NCBI RefSeq assembly: GCF_014042365.1
Contig: NZ_JACEZS010000025.1
Location: 17,631 to 81,630, forward strand
DNA length: 64,000 nucleotides
Direction: 5' to 3'
Source of the DNA: Rugamonas fusca
GTDB taxonomy: Bacteria; Pseudomonadota; Gammaproteobacteria; Burkholderiales; Burkholderiaceae_D
The notes below the pieces were generated by a model that was not told the DNA's origin, searched no databases, and worked only from the letters and a program-made list of their open reading frames with translations. Below are positions 22,747-32,020 of this stretch, one piece after another (positions within the stretch are counted from its first letter, which is position 1; every line of letters begins with the position of its first letter). Position numbers and translations under genes: made by a program.

Positions 22747-25700
22747 GCGGCGCGATCATGCCCTGCTCCAGCAGGTAGCGCACCAGGTAGCTGGCCGTCT
22801 GCTCCAGCGAAGGGTCGGCGCGGCCATCGGCCAGGCTGTCGCGGGCCTGGCGATAGGCGTTGCTGCTGTAGCGCTTGAGCTGCATGGCGGCGATCTTGTC
22901 GGCCGAACGGTTGAAGAAATCCAGCAGCGGATAGACGGGATCGCTGGCCGAACAACGCAAGTTGAGCTGGTCGATGAAATGGGGAATGTCGTAGTAACGG
23001 AAGCGGTAGCCGAAATCGCGCTCGATCACGCGCGTGAGCGCCGTCATGCTGTAGTAGTGATCGGCCGTCACGTGCAGCGGCGTGGCCGGCGCGTGCGGCT
23101 GGCGCGCGATGGCCACGATATTGTGGGCGATAACGTCCGCCGCCACGATGCTGAGCTGATTGGGCGTGTCCACGGCGATTCCGTGCCGGATCATGAAGGC
23201 CAGCATGCGCAGCGCCACGTCGTTGTCGTCGCCCGCGCCCTGGGTCGAGACGGAAATCAGCGAGGGCCGGTAGATGCGCACGTCCATGCCGGCGGCGCGC
23301 GCGGCCAGCGCCTGCTGTTCGGCCACCCATTTGCTTTGCGCGTAGCCGAAATCCAGCGCTTCCATGGCCCCGTTGCAGTCCGATTCCAGCAGCACGCCCT
23401 TGGCGCTCCAGCCGAAAATGAACGTGCTCGACACCAGGTGCAGGCAACGTGCGCCACTGTCGCGGGCCAGGCGCAAGGCCGTTCGTGCGCCTTCCACATT
23501 GGTGGCGCGCATGGCTTCATACGTCATCACGTAATTCACGCAGGCGCCGTTGTGGAACACCTCGCCCACGCTGTGCGCCAGCGCCTGCCATTGCGCCGCG
23601 CTCAGTCCCCAGGAAGGCAGCGCCAGGTCGCCGCACACGGCGCGCACCCGCGCGCGCAACTGTGCGTGCAGCGCGGGCGTGAACAGGCGCGCATGGCGCA
23701 GGGCCGCTTCCACCCGCGCCATGGCGGCGGCGGGGTCGGATGCCCGCACCAGGACCACCACCTCATCATCGACCTGGCGCAACAGTTCATCGAGCAGGAA
23801 CGGGCCGAAGAACCCCGTCACCCCCGTCAACAGGATGGCGCGACCGGGCCGGCCAGTGGGCGGCGCAAGGCTTTCCGTTGCGGGCAGCGGGCGGCCGCGG
23901 TCCTCCAGCATACGGGCGGCGATGGCGTCGTCCAGCGACGCGCGCAGCTGCGCCAGGGCCGCCATGGCCGCATCGGCCCCGCCATCATGGCCATGGTCGA
24001 GCGGCGCCAGCGCGGACAACAGGCTGCGCTGCGACAGGCGTTGCAGCAACTGCGCATCAAGCGCCTCGGCCAGCGCGCCGGAACCGAAGCCGCGCAGCAC
24101 GTCCTCCAGTTCCAGCTGGATTTCCGTCAGCGCCAGCGAATCGATGCCCAGGTCGGCCAGCGCGACGCTGTCGCTGGCGATGCCCTGGCGGGCGAACGCG
24201 CGCTGCACGGCGTCGCGCCAGTTCGTCTGCTCGCCATCCGGATCGCCTTCCTGCGGCAGGCATGGCGCATCGTTGCGCCAGCACGCCAGCGATTCAACCT
24301 TGTCCGCCTCGAACAGCGCGCGCGTTTCGGCCCGTGCGATCTTGCCCGACGTGGTCATGGCGACCGTGCCGGGCGCCACCACGTGCAGCTGGTCGGGCAG
24401 CAGGCCGCAGACGGCGCGGATGGCCAGCGCCAGCATGGCGGGATCGGGCAAGACATCCGTGTGCCGGGGCTCGGCCAGCACGGCTACGCTGCCGTCATCG
24501 CACTGGAATGCACAGATGCCCCGTGGCCGCACGGCGGCGCCGCTGGCCGCCAGCGCTTGCTCCAGGTCGTCCGGGAAGAAGTTGGCGCCGCCGATGATCA
24601 GCATGTCCTTGCTGCGGCCGCACACGTACAGTTGGCCCTGGTGCAGGAAACCCAGGTCGCCCGTGCGCAGGAGCCAGCTGTCGTCGGCGCCCTCGCCGTT
24701 CGGATCGCCCAGCAGCGCAACGGTAGCCGCCGCATTGTTCCAGTAGCCGGAGGTAACGCACGGGCCGCCAACGCGGATCTCGCCCACTTCCAGCTCCGCC
24801 AGCGGGCGGCCGCTGTCCGGCGCGCAGATCCGCAGCGCCACGCCGGCCACGGGTGTGCCGCAACTCGCGTATTCGACGGTGTGTCCGCCATCGGCGGCTT
24901 CGGCCAACGTCAACGCGGCCGTGGTCATTGTTGCGCCTGCGTGCCCATCGTGCCGCACGGCGACACTGCCGCAGCCACCCTGCGTGACGTTGAGCGTATT
25001 TTCCGCCAGTCCGTAGGCCACCGTGCAGGCGCCGCGCGCCAGGCCAAAGCGGGCGAAGCGGCGGTGGAAGCGCCGTATCGTGTCCGGCCGCGCCGGCTCG
25101 CCGGCGTTCATCAGCACCCGCAGGCAAGACAGGTCCACGCCATCCAGTTCGGCGTCCGACACTTTGCCTTCGCGCAGGCAGTATTCAAAGCCGAAGTTGG
25201 GCGATGAACTGTAGGTCGCGCCCACTTCGGCGATCATGCGCAGCCACAGCGCGGGACGGCGCAGGAAGTCAACCGGCGCGAAGCCGTAGTTGCTGCCGCC
25301 GGACACGATGGGAAACAGGTAGTAGCCGATCAGCCCCATGTCGTGGTGCTGCGGCAGCCATGACACCCCGGTGGGCACATGATCGAGCGTGGCGCGCGCA
25401 TTGGCGATCACATTCTCGTGGCTGACCATGACCCCGCGCGGCAAGCCGGTGGAACCGGACGTATATTGCAGGAACAGCAGCCGCTCATGGCGGCGCGGCG
25501 GCAGACCGGCCTCGGTGTACTGGCCATCCCGGCCGGCCGCGTCGCCATCCAGCGCCAGCAGCGGCCAGGGCGGCGCCGTGCCGGATGCCGCGAACAACTG
25601 CGCCAGGCGCGCCACATGCACATCGTCCGTCAACAAGGCCGCCGCGCCGCAATTCTCGCCGATGGCGCGCAGGCGGCGCATGGCCGTGTCGCCGGCCGTG

Positions 25701-25978
25701 CGCGGCAAGGCCACCGGGACGCCGATCATGCCGGCGCGCGCGCAGGCAAGCAAGGCAGCCACTCCTTCCAGTCCGGCCGGATGGGCCAGCAGCACGCGCG
25801 CGCCCGGCTCGAGTCCGGGCGTGGCCATCAGCCGCGCGGCCAGGGCCAGCGTGTGGGCGTGAAAAGTGCGGTAGGTGTGGCGTGCGCTGGTCTGCCCCAG
25901 CCGGTCACGGAATTCGAACAGGACCTTGTCAGGCCGCAGGGCAGTCCAGTGTTCGAGCAGATCGAAGATGGAATCCAT
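22715..25978 (-). CDS. Fatty-acyl-AMP ligase / acyl carrier / thioester reductase fusion enzyme
   Basis: A 1087-residue enzyme of three units. The adenylation domain (about 1-560) has FLQYTSGSTGLPRGVMVSHE and the FAAL-type markers SWLPQHHDMGLIG, SSPNFGFEYC and CLRVLMNAGEP. It therefore likely loads a fatty acid onto a carrier rather than onto CoA. The carrier domain has DLGIDSLAL with the phosphopantetheine serine S614. The reductase (from about 711, ILLTGVTGFFGPFLLDELL) has a GxxGxxG NADPH site and the YAQSK catalytic Tyr/Lys. The product should be a fatty aldehyde or alcohol. The start at 25978 (MDSIFDLLEHW) fits the family. Upstream in-frame codons mostly encode the tandem repeat. No biosynthetic partners are adjacent. 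Confidence 0.85.
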   Translation of the reverse strand: MDSIFDLLEHWTALRPDKVLFEFRDRLGQTSARHTYRTFHAHTLALAARLMATPGLEPGARVLLAHPAGLEGVAALLACARAGMIGVPVALPRTAGDTAMRRLRAIGENCGAAALLTDDVHVARLAQLFAASGTAPPWPLLALDGDAAGRDGQYTEAGLPPRRHERLLFLQYTSGSTGLPRGVMVSHENVIANARATLDHVPTGVSWLPQHHDMGLIGYYLFPIVSGGSNYGFAPVDFLRRPALWLRMIAEVGATYSSSPNFGFEYCLREGKVSDAELDGVDLSCLRVLMNAGEPARPDTIRRFHRRFARFGLARGACTVAYGLAENTLNVTQGGCGSVAVRHDGHAGATMTTAALTLAEAADGGHTVEYASCGTPVAGVALRICAPDSGRPLAELEVGEIRVGGPCVTSGYWNNAAATVALLGDPNGEGADDSWLLRTGDLGFLHQGQLYVCGRSKDMLIIGGANFFPDDLEQALAASGAAVRPRGICAFQCDDGSVAVLAEPRHTDVLPDPAMLALAIRAVCGLLPDQLHVVAPGTVAMTTSGKIARAETRALFEADKVESLACWRNDAPCLPQEGDPDGEQTNWRDAVQRAFARQGIASDSVALADLGIDSLALTEIQLELEDVLRGFGSGALAEALDAQLLQRLSQRSLLSALAPLDHGHDGGADAAMAALAQLRASLDDAIAARMLEDRGRPLPATESLAPPTGRPGRAILLTGVTGFFGPFLLDELLRQVDDEVVVLVRASDPAAAMARVEAALRHARLFTPALHAQLRARVRAVCGDLALPSWGLSAAQWQALAHSVGEVFHNGACVNYVMTYEAMRATNVEGARTALRLARDSGARCLHLVSSTFIFGWSAKGVLLESDCNGAMEALDFGYAQSKWVAEQQALAARAAGMDVRIYRPSLISVSTQGAGDDNDVALRMLAFMIRHGIAVDTPNQLSIVAADVIAHNIVAIARQPHAPATPLHVTADHYYSMTALTRVIERDFGYRFRYYDIPHFIDQLNLRCSASDPVYPLLDFFNRSADKIAAMQLKRYSSNAYRQARDSLADGRADPSLEQTASYLVRYLLEQGMIAPLTAPAAAAGN

Positions 25979-26018
25979 AGACGCAAGCTCCGGCGGTGCA
26001 CGGCTGCACGCCAACACG

Positions 26019-26054
26019 TGCAGCGTGAAATGCAGTGTGAAATGCAGTGTGAAA
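26019..26054. repeat. Three tandem 12-bp repeats upstream of the FAAL-reductase gene
   Basis: The unit tgcagtgtgaaa occurs three times head to tail (the first copy is tgcagcgtgaaa), ending 41 bases before the start codon at 25978. The position fits a regulatory site, or a tract prone to gain and loss of units. Confidence 0.85.
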
Positions 26055-26105
26055 GTAAGCGGTAATACGTGAGCTGTAATGCGTAACGACGGCTGCTGGT
26101 CTATT

Positions 26106-27620
26106 CTAGCGTGCCGCGCGCCCGCGCGGCAGCTCCCGTTCAAGAAAACGCCACACGCCCGCGTCCTGCATGGCCGCCACGTTGAGCCGCATGCGGGTGG
26201 AAGGCAATTGCTGCGGTGAGAACAGGCTGCCCGGCGCCAGCAGCAATCCTTCCGCCGAGGCCCGTTCCGTCAGCGCGTTGGTGTCGCAGCCGGCGTCGGC
26301 CCACACGAACATGCCGGCCGACGGCGCCACGTCGATCGTCATGCCCAGCCGCTCCAGCTGCCGTATGGTCTTGGCGCGCACGCCGTCGAGCCGCGCGCGC
26401 ACCCGGTCGGCGTGCTTGCGGTAGGCGCCTTCGGACAGCACCTTGTACACCACCCGTTCGCCGATATCGCTGGTGGTCAGGGTGGTCAGCATCTTGCGGT
26501 CGGCCAGGCGCTCGGCCCATGCGGGCGACGTGACGATGTAACCCACCCGCAGGTTGGCCGCCATGGTCTTGGAAAAGCCGCCCAGGTAAATCACCCGCCG
26601 CAACTGGTCCAGCGCCGCCATGCGCGTGGCCGGCTGCACGGCGCTGCCCGGATGCAGGTCGCAATAGATGTCGTCCTCGACGATGACGAAATCGTATTCC
26701 TCGGCCAGTCGCAGCACCTGGAACGCCTTGGCCGCCGACAGCGAGGTGGAGCTGGGGTTGTGCAGCACCGAGTTGATGACGTACAGCTTGGGCCGGTGGA
26801 TGGCGGCCAAGTGGGTAAGCTGCGCGATGTCCGGGCCATCGGCCAGGCGCGGCACGCCCACCACCTTCGCGCCCAGCGCGGCGAACGAGCCAAACATCAG
26901 GAACCAGGCCGGATCGTCGACAAAGACGGTGTCGCCAGGCCGCAGGAACTCGCGCGCCACCAGGTCCAGCGCCTGCGTCACGCCGGCCGTGGTGACGATC
27001 TGCTCCGGCGCCGCGCCAATTTCCAGTTCCGCCAGCTTGCGCTGCAACTGCTGGCGCAACAGCAGCGAACCATGCGGCACGCCGTAATTGAGCAACGTGC
27101 CCGGATGCTGGCGGCTGACAGCGCGCAGCGCATTGGCCACCATCGGACCGTCGAGCCATTCCGACGGCAGCACGCCCGTGCCGGGCATCTGCTGGTGCGG
27201 CACCTGGCGGAACATGTTACGCACCAGCCAGACCACGTCGATAGGCTTGCTGTCGAAGCGCTCCAGCGGCAGGCGCGCCACTTGCGCCGTCCCTGCCTCG
27301 GCGGCGCCGGGGCCAAGCGCGGGACGTTCGCGCACATAGAAGCCGGCGCCACGCCGCGATTCCAGGTAGCCGCGCGCCACCAGCTTGTCGTAGCTGGCCA
27401 CCACCGTGAACGCCGACACCCCGTGCGCGGCGGCGAACTGGCGGATCGACGGCATGCGCGCGCCGCCGCGCAGCAGCCGGTCGTCGATGCGCGCGGCCAC
27501 GGAACGGACGATCTGGTCAATCAGCGATTCGCCTGATTCGCGCGACAGCAGCGCCACGAGCGCCACCGGCCGCGCCTTGCCAGGTTGTGCGGTCGTTTGC
27601 GGGGACAGTGTATTGGTCAT
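26106..27620 (-). CDS. MocR/PdxR-family PLP-dependent transcriptional regulator
   Basis: A 504-residue fusion of a GntR-type winged helix (about 30-100, with RMPSIRQFAAAHGVSAFTVVASYDKL) and an aminotransferase-fold domain (about 150-495). The PLP lysine is in LGGFSKTMAANLRVGYI. MocR proteins sense amino acids or PLP and usually act on a divergently transcribed gene. Here that gene is a threonine-dehydratase-like enzyme starting 114 bases away. Repeats of agtgtattgg in the shared spacer, one of them next to its own start codon, are candidate binding sites. Confidence 0.92.
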   Translation of the reverse strand: MTNTLSPQTTAQPGKARPVALVALLSRESGESLIDQIVRSVAARIDDRLLRGGARMPSIRQFAAAHGVSAFTVVASYDKLVARGYLESRRGAGFYVRERPALGPGAAEAGTAQVARLPLERFDSKPIDVVWLVRNMFRQVPHQQMPGTGVLPSEWLDGPMVANALRAVSRQHPGTLLNYGVPHGSLLLRQQLQRKLAELEIGAAPEQIVTTAGVTQALDLVAREFLRPGDTVFVDDPAWFLMFGSFAALGAKVVGVPRLADGPDIAQLTHLAAIHRPKLYVINSVLHNPSSTSLSAAKAFQVLRLAEEYDFVIVEDDIYCDLHPGSAVQPATRMAALDQLRRVIYLGGFSKTMAANLRVGYIVTSPAWAERLADRKMLTTLTTSDIGERVVYKVLSEGAYRKHADRVRARLDGVRAKTIRQLERLGMTIDVAPSAGMFVWADAGCDTNALTERASAEGLLLAPGSLFSPQQLPSTRMRLNVAAMQDAGVWRFLERELPRGRAAR

Positions 27621-27674
27621 ATTACCGTCACAGTATTTGAAATTATGTGGAAAAGTGTATTGGGACTGTACTGG
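27607..27674. promoter_or_regulatory. Candidate MocR operator: repeated agtgtattgg boxes
   Basis: Exact copies of agtgtattgg lie at 27607-27616 and 27654-27663, a close copy (actgtactgg) at 27665-27674 and a weaker one (acagtatttg) at about 27630-27639. The last two strong boxes are 11 bases apart, one helical turn, as often found for MocR direct-repeat sites. The first overlaps the regulator's own start region, suggesting autoregulation. Confidence 0.55.
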
Positions 27675-27733
27675 TGTTGTCGCTTAGGATACACCCATCA
27701 CCCACACAAATCCACCGACCGGGGAAAGCCGCC

Positions 27734-28702
27734 ATGCACCTGCCCACCAGTTCCGACCTCGATGCCGCCAGCGCCACCGTCTACGCCGCCATGGCGCCCA
27801 CGCCGCAATACAGCTGGCCCCTGCTGAACGAAGGGCTGGGCGTGGAAGCGTGGATCAAGCACGAAAATCATACCCCCACCGGCGCCTTCAAGGTACGCGG
27901 CGGACTGGTCTATGTGGAGGCACTTGCACGCCGTTTGCCCGGCGTCAAAGGCATCGTGCTGGCCACGCGCGGCAACCATGGCCTGTCGCTGGCCTACGCG
28001 GCCCGCCGCCATGGCCTGCAAGCGACCATCGTGGTCCCGCACGGGAACAGCACGGAAAAGAATGCCGGCATGCGCGCCCTGGGTGCACAGCTGATTGAAC
28101 ATGGGGACGACTTCCAGGCCAGCCGCGAGCACGCGCTGATGCTGGCCGAACGCGACGGCCTGCACATGGTTCCGTCCTACCATCCGGACTTGATGGCCGG
28201 CGTGGCCACGGCCTGGATGGAACTGTTGCGCGCCCAACCTGGACTGGAACTGCTGCTGGCGCCGATTGGCCAGGGCTCCAGCATCTGCGCGGCCATCGCG
28301 GCCCGCAACGCATTAGGGCTGAAGATGCCCATTATCGGCGTCGTGTCGCAGCATGCGCTGGCCTACCAGCTGTCGTTCCGGGCCCGGCGCAGCATCGAAT
28401 CGCCCGTCACCACCGTACTGGCCGACGGCCTGGCCTGCCGCGTGCCCGACCCGCACTCGCTCGCCATCATCCTTGAATACGTGGACGATGTGGTGGCCGT
28501 CAGCGACGAGCAGGTGGCCGCCGCCATGCGCCTGTACCACCGCGCCACCCACAACACGGCCGAAGGGGCCGGCGCCGCGGCGCTGGCCGCCGCCCTGGCC
28601 TTGCAGCAGGACCCGGCCTGGCGCGGCCGCAGCATCGGCCTGCCCCTGACCGGCGGCAATGTGGATGCCGCCATGCTGGCCGGCGTGCTGCACGGTGCCT
28701 GA
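27734..28702 (+). CDS. PLP-dependent threonine/serine dehydratase-family protein
   Basis: A 322-residue fold-type II PLP enzyme. The PLP lysine is K53 in HTPTGAFKVRGG. The glycine-rich phosphate loop is probably near APIGQGSSICAA, and TRGNHGLSLA is the usual Asn-containing motif. There is no C-terminal ACT regulatory domain, so it is a catabolic-type dehydratase or a relative such as hydroxyaspartate dehydratase. The ATG at 27734 follows GGGGAAAG. It is divergent from the MocR regulator and is followed after 72 bases by an EamA exporter on the same strand. This suggests a small amino-acid use or detoxification unit. Confidence 0.85.
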   Translation: MHLPTSSDLDAASATVYAAMAPTPQYSWPLLNEGLGVEAWIKHENHTPTGAFKVRGGLVYVEALARRLPGVKGIVLATRGNHGLSLAYAARRHGLQATIVVPHGNSTEKNAGMRALGAQLIEHGDDFQASREHALMLAERDGLHMVPSYHPDLMAGVATAWMELLRAQPGLELLLAPIGQGSSICAAIAARNALGLKMPIIGVVSQHALAYQLSFRARRSIESPVTTVLADGLACRVPDPHSLAIILEYVDDVVAVSDEQVAAAMRLYHRATHNTAEGAGAAALAAALALQQDPAWRGRSIGLPLTGGNVDAAMLAGVLHGA

Positions 28703-28774
28703 ACGGCGCGCACCCACACCTGGCCACTGTAGCGGCACAGACCATCACAATTCAGGAACAGGAAGGAAGACACC

Positions 28775-29704
28775 ATGCGAACACCCGCCGCCATTGGCCG
28801 CCCCCTGGCCACCACTACCGGCCTGAGCGACGATGCCGCCGGCATGCTGCTCGGCCTGATCGGTGTGGCCATGTTCAGCCTCACCTTGCCGTTCACCCGG
28901 ATGGCCGTGGCCGACTTCAATCCCGCCTTCGTGGCGCTGGGCCGGGCCGTGGCCGCCGCTTGCTGCGCCGCCTTGTGGCTGGGCTGGAACCGCGCGCCAT
29001 GGCCGCCACGCTCGGCCCTCCTGCCCCTGGCCTGCGTGGCCGGCGGCTGCATCGTCGGTTTCCCATGGCTGACCTCGATCGCCATGCGCAGCGTGCCGGC
29101 CACCCACGGCGCCGTCCTGGTCGGCCTGCTGCCGCTGGCCACGGCCGTATGGGCCGCGCTGCGCGGTGGCGAGCGGCCCTCGGCCGGCTTCTGGTGCATG
29201 GCGATGCTGGGCTCGGCGCTGGTGGCCGGCTTCGCCCTGCGTGACGGCGGCGGTACGCTGCGCCCGGCCGACCTGGCGCTGCTGGCGGCCGTGCTGCTGG
29301 CCGCGCTGGGCTACGCGGAAGGCGGCAAACTGGCCCAGCGCCTGGGCGGGCCGCAAACGATCTGCTGGGCCCTGCTGCTGGCCGCCCCCGTGCTGGCGCC
29401 GGCCGTGGCCTGGCTGGCCTGGCACGACGCGGCCCGCATCGCCGCCGCCGGCGCCCGCGCCTGGGCCGGATTTGCCTATGTGTCGCTGGTCTCGATGTTC
29501 CTCGCTTTCTTCTTCTGGTACCGCGGCATGGCGCTGGGCGGCGTGGCCAGGGTGGGCCAGGTGCAACTGGTGCAGCCGTTCCTGACCATGCTGGGCGCAG
29601 GCCTGTTTTTGGGCGAGACGCCGGAATGGCCAACCCTGGTATTCGCACTGGCAGTGATCATTGTGGTGGGCGCGGGCCGCAAAATGCAGGTGAAGCGGCG
29701 CTAA
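28775..29704 (+). CDS. EamA-family (DMT) transporter
   Basis: A 309-residue inner-membrane protein with about ten hydrophobic helices in two EamA repeats. The second repeat has SLVSMFLAFFFWYRGMALGG. Such proteins usually export amino acids or other metabolites. It follows the threonine-dehydratase-like gene on the same strand with an AGGAAGGAAG ribosome-binding site, so both probably answer to the MocR regulator. The C-terminus ends in basic residues (GRKMQVKRR). Confidence 0.88.
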   Translation: MRTPAAIGRPLATTTGLSDDAAGMLLGLIGVAMFSLTLPFTRMAVADFNPAFVALGRAVAAACCAALWLGWNRAPWPPRSALLPLACVAGGCIVGFPWLTSIAMRSVPATHGAVLVGLLPLATAVWAALRGGERPSAGFWCMAMLGSALVAGFALRDGGGTLRPADLALLAAVLLAALGYAEGGKLAQRLGGPQTICWALLLAAPVLAPAVAWLAWHDAARIAAAGARAWAGFAYVSLVSMFLAFFFWYRGMALGGVARVGQVQLVQPFLTMLGAGLFLGETPEWPTLVFALAVIIVVGAGRKMQVKRR

Positions 29705-29888
29705 AACCGTAGAGAATTCTGATTTTGCCTGCTTTGTGGGCAGCGCCCCCGGCACGACGTACAATATCGGTCTGCCGCGCACGACGCGCTCACTTAACGC
29801 CCCCAACCGCACGCCCACGGCCAAGACAACACGATAAATAAACCCGTCGCTCGTTCGACTTCACCCATTGTTCAATATTGGAACCCTC

Positions 29889-30350
29889 ATGTCCGTCTAC
29901 GAAAAACTCAAAGCCCTCGACATCACCCTGACCGCGCCCGCCGCGCCGGTAGCCGCCTACGTCATGTACGTCCAGAGCGGCAACCTGGTATTCCTGTCCG
30001 GCCATATCGCGCGCAAGGCGGACGGCTCGCCGTGGGTGGGCCAACTGGGCAAGAACATCAGCACGGAAGAAGGCAAGGCCGCCGCGCGCAGCGTGGCCGT
30101 GGCCCTGATGGGCACCTTGCAGGAAGCCGTGGGCGGCGACCTGACGCGCGTGCGCCGCATCGTCAAGCTCACCAGCCTGGTCAACTCCACGCCCGACTTC
30201 ACGGAACACCACCTGGTCACCAACGGCGCCTCCGAGCTGCTCGGTGAAGTGTTCGGCGACGCCGGCAAGCACGCCCGCGCCGCCTTCGGCGTGGCCCAGA
30301 TTCCGCTCGGCTGCTGCGTCGAGATCGACCTGGTGGCGGAAGTCGCGTAA
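29889..30350 (+). CDS. RidA/YjgF-family protein
   Basis: A 153-residue protein of the RidA superfamily, which hydrolyses reactive enamine/imine products of PLP enzymes or has related roles. LVFLSGHIARKADGSPWVGQLG at about residues 35-56 and AFGVAQIPLGCCVEIDLVAEV at the end are typical. It is longer than the classic 128-residue RidA and resembles the YjgH/UK114-like subgroup with an extended N-terminus. The ATG at 29889 gives MSVYEKLKAL. Dehydratase-like and aminotransferase genes on either side, both PLP enzymes, fit this role. Confidence 0.88.
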   Translation: MSVYEKLKALDITLTAPAAPVAAYVMYVQSGNLVFLSGHIARKADGSPWVGQLGKNISTEEGKAAARSVAVALMGTLQEAVGGDLTRVRRIVKLTSLVNSTPDFTEHHLVTNGASELLGEVFGDAGKHARAAFGVAQIPLGCCVEIDLVAEVA

Positions 30351-30451
30351 TTCCCGGGCGGCGCCCTACCCTGCGCCGCCCTTCCGCAGGCCGCCACCAG
30401 CGCACCTGACTCCAGCCCGGGCCAGCCCGGCATCTACTCAGTGAGACACGT

Positions 30452-31645
30452 ATGAAAATTGAAAACCCGAATCCGATGCAGTGGCGCTTCTCCGAGCGCG
30501 CACAGCAGATGCAAAGCTCCGCCATCCGCGAAATCCTGAAGATCACCCAGCGTCCCGAGATCATCTCGTTCGCCGGCGGCCTGCCCTCGCCCGCCACCTT
30601 CCCCGTGGCCGAGATGAAGGAGGCGTTCGACCAGGTGCTGACCGACTCGGGCAACGTGGCGCTGCAATACGGCCCCACCGATGGCTACCTGCCGCTGCGC
30701 CAGTGGATCGCCGATTCCCTGTCGACCAATGGCGCGAAAATCGTGCCGGAACAGGTACTGATGACGTCCGGCTCGCAGCAGGCGCTGGACCTGCTGGGCA
30801 AGGTGCTGATCGACGAAGGCAGCCGCGTGCTGGTGGAAACCCCGTCCTACCTGGGCGCGCTGCAGGCGTTCTCGGTGTACCGTCCTGAATTCGTGTCGGT
30901 GGAAACGGACGACCACGGCCTGGTGCCATCGTCGCTGGAGAAGGTGGCGCAAGGCGCGCGCCTGCTGTACGCGCTGCCCAACTTCCAGAACCCCACCGGC
31001 CGCACGCTGTCGGTGGAACGCCGCCAGCAGCTGGTGGAGACCTGCGCCCGCCTCGGCCTGCCGCTGATCGAGGACGATCCGTACGGCGCCCTGAGCTACA
31101 AGGGCGAACCGCTGGCGAAGATGGTGGCCATGAACCCGGACGGCGTGATCTACATGGGCTCCTTCTCCAAGGTGCTGACCCCGGGCATCCGCCTCGGCTA
31201 CGTGGTGGCCCCGCTGCCGCTGGTGCGCCGCCTGGAGCTGGCCAAGCAGGCGGCCGACCTGCACACTTCGCAGCTGACCCAGATGGTGGTGCACCGCGTG
31301 ATCAAGGACGGCTTCCTGGAGCGCCACATCCCGCAAATCCGCCAGCTGTACGGCAATCAGTGCCAGGTGATGCTGGACGCAATGGCCGAGCACTTCCCCG
31401 CCAGCGTCAAGTGGACCAAGCCCGAAGGCGGCATGTTCATCTGGGTCACCCTGCCCAAGCACGTCAACGCCATGACCCTGCTGGATGAAGCGATCGCCAA
31501 CCACGTGGCCTTCGTGCCGGGTGCGCCGTTCTACGCGAACGAGCCGGAAACCAACACCTTCCGCCTGTCCTTCGTGACGGTGCCGCCGGAGCGCATCCGC
31601 GCCGGCATCGCCACCCTGGGCAAGCTGATCGCTGCCAAAATCTGA
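30452..31645 (+). CDS. PLP-dependent class I/II aminotransferase (2-aminoadipate transaminase-like)
   Basis: A 397-residue fold-type I aminotransferase. ISFAGGLPSPATFP near residue 35, the NFQNPTGRTLS stretch and MGSFSKVLTPGIRLGYV with the PLP lysine place it with the LysN/MocR-like aminotransferases that act on 2-aminoadipate, aromatic or branched-chain amino acids. The exact substrate is not readable. It follows ridA by 101 bases on the same strand. There is no DNA-binding domain, so it is an enzyme rather than a regulator. Confidence 0.9.
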   Translation: MKIENPNPMQWRFSERAQQMQSSAIREILKITQRPEIISFAGGLPSPATFPVAEMKEAFDQVLTDSGNVALQYGPTDGYLPLRQWIADSLSTNGAKIVPEQVLMTSGSQQALDLLGKVLIDEGSRVLVETPSYLGALQAFSVYRPEFVSVETDDHGLVPSSLEKVAQGARLLYALPNFQNPTGRTLSVERRQQLVETCARLGLPLIEDDPYGALSYKGEPLAKMVAMNPDGVIYMGSFSKVLTPGIRLGYVVAPLPLVRRLELAKQAADLHTSQLTQMVVHRVIKDGFLERHIPQIRQLYGNQCQVMLDAMAEHFPASVKWTKPEGGMFIWVTLPKHVNAMTLLDEAIANHVAFVPGAPFYANEPETNTFRLSFVTVPPERIRAGIATLGKLIAAKI

Positions 31646-32020
31646 GGCCCCGATCGTTCACCCGCGCCGCCGCCGGCACCTCCGGCGACGGCGCGCGGCC
31701 ACCGCCGCGGCACACCGCCGTGCGCCGCGACTTTATCACCAAAAGTAACAAACTTTCCAATCAGAAACGGCAAGCATGATAAAAAGTCATGCAATTTGCC
31801 GCATTGACGGCAGTTCCGCATAGATTCTGAGGTTTTCCTCGAATAACCCTGCACTTTTTTTCACAATTGCACATTGCAAAGGGGTATTATTTGGACGGAT
31901 AGTCACCTTACCGTCAGGCCAGCCTTTGTACGCAAGCGCACACCATTCCGCTCTCCGCCCTGTCGCCCCGGCCTCGCCGCACGGTGTCGCCAGCGGCCGC
32001 CCCAGCCAGGATACGACCCA
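31646..32020 (+). promoter_or_regulatory. Intergenic region ahead of the diguanylate cyclase gene
   Basis: This 375-base stretch has no credible gene. It contains a long dyad at 31769-31800 (ggcaagcatga paired with tcatgcaatttgcc, with a three-base bulge) and an AT-rich part at about 31790-31890 that could hold the promoter of the downstream gene. I do not recognise a cyclic-di-GMP riboswitch in it. Confidence 0.4.
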
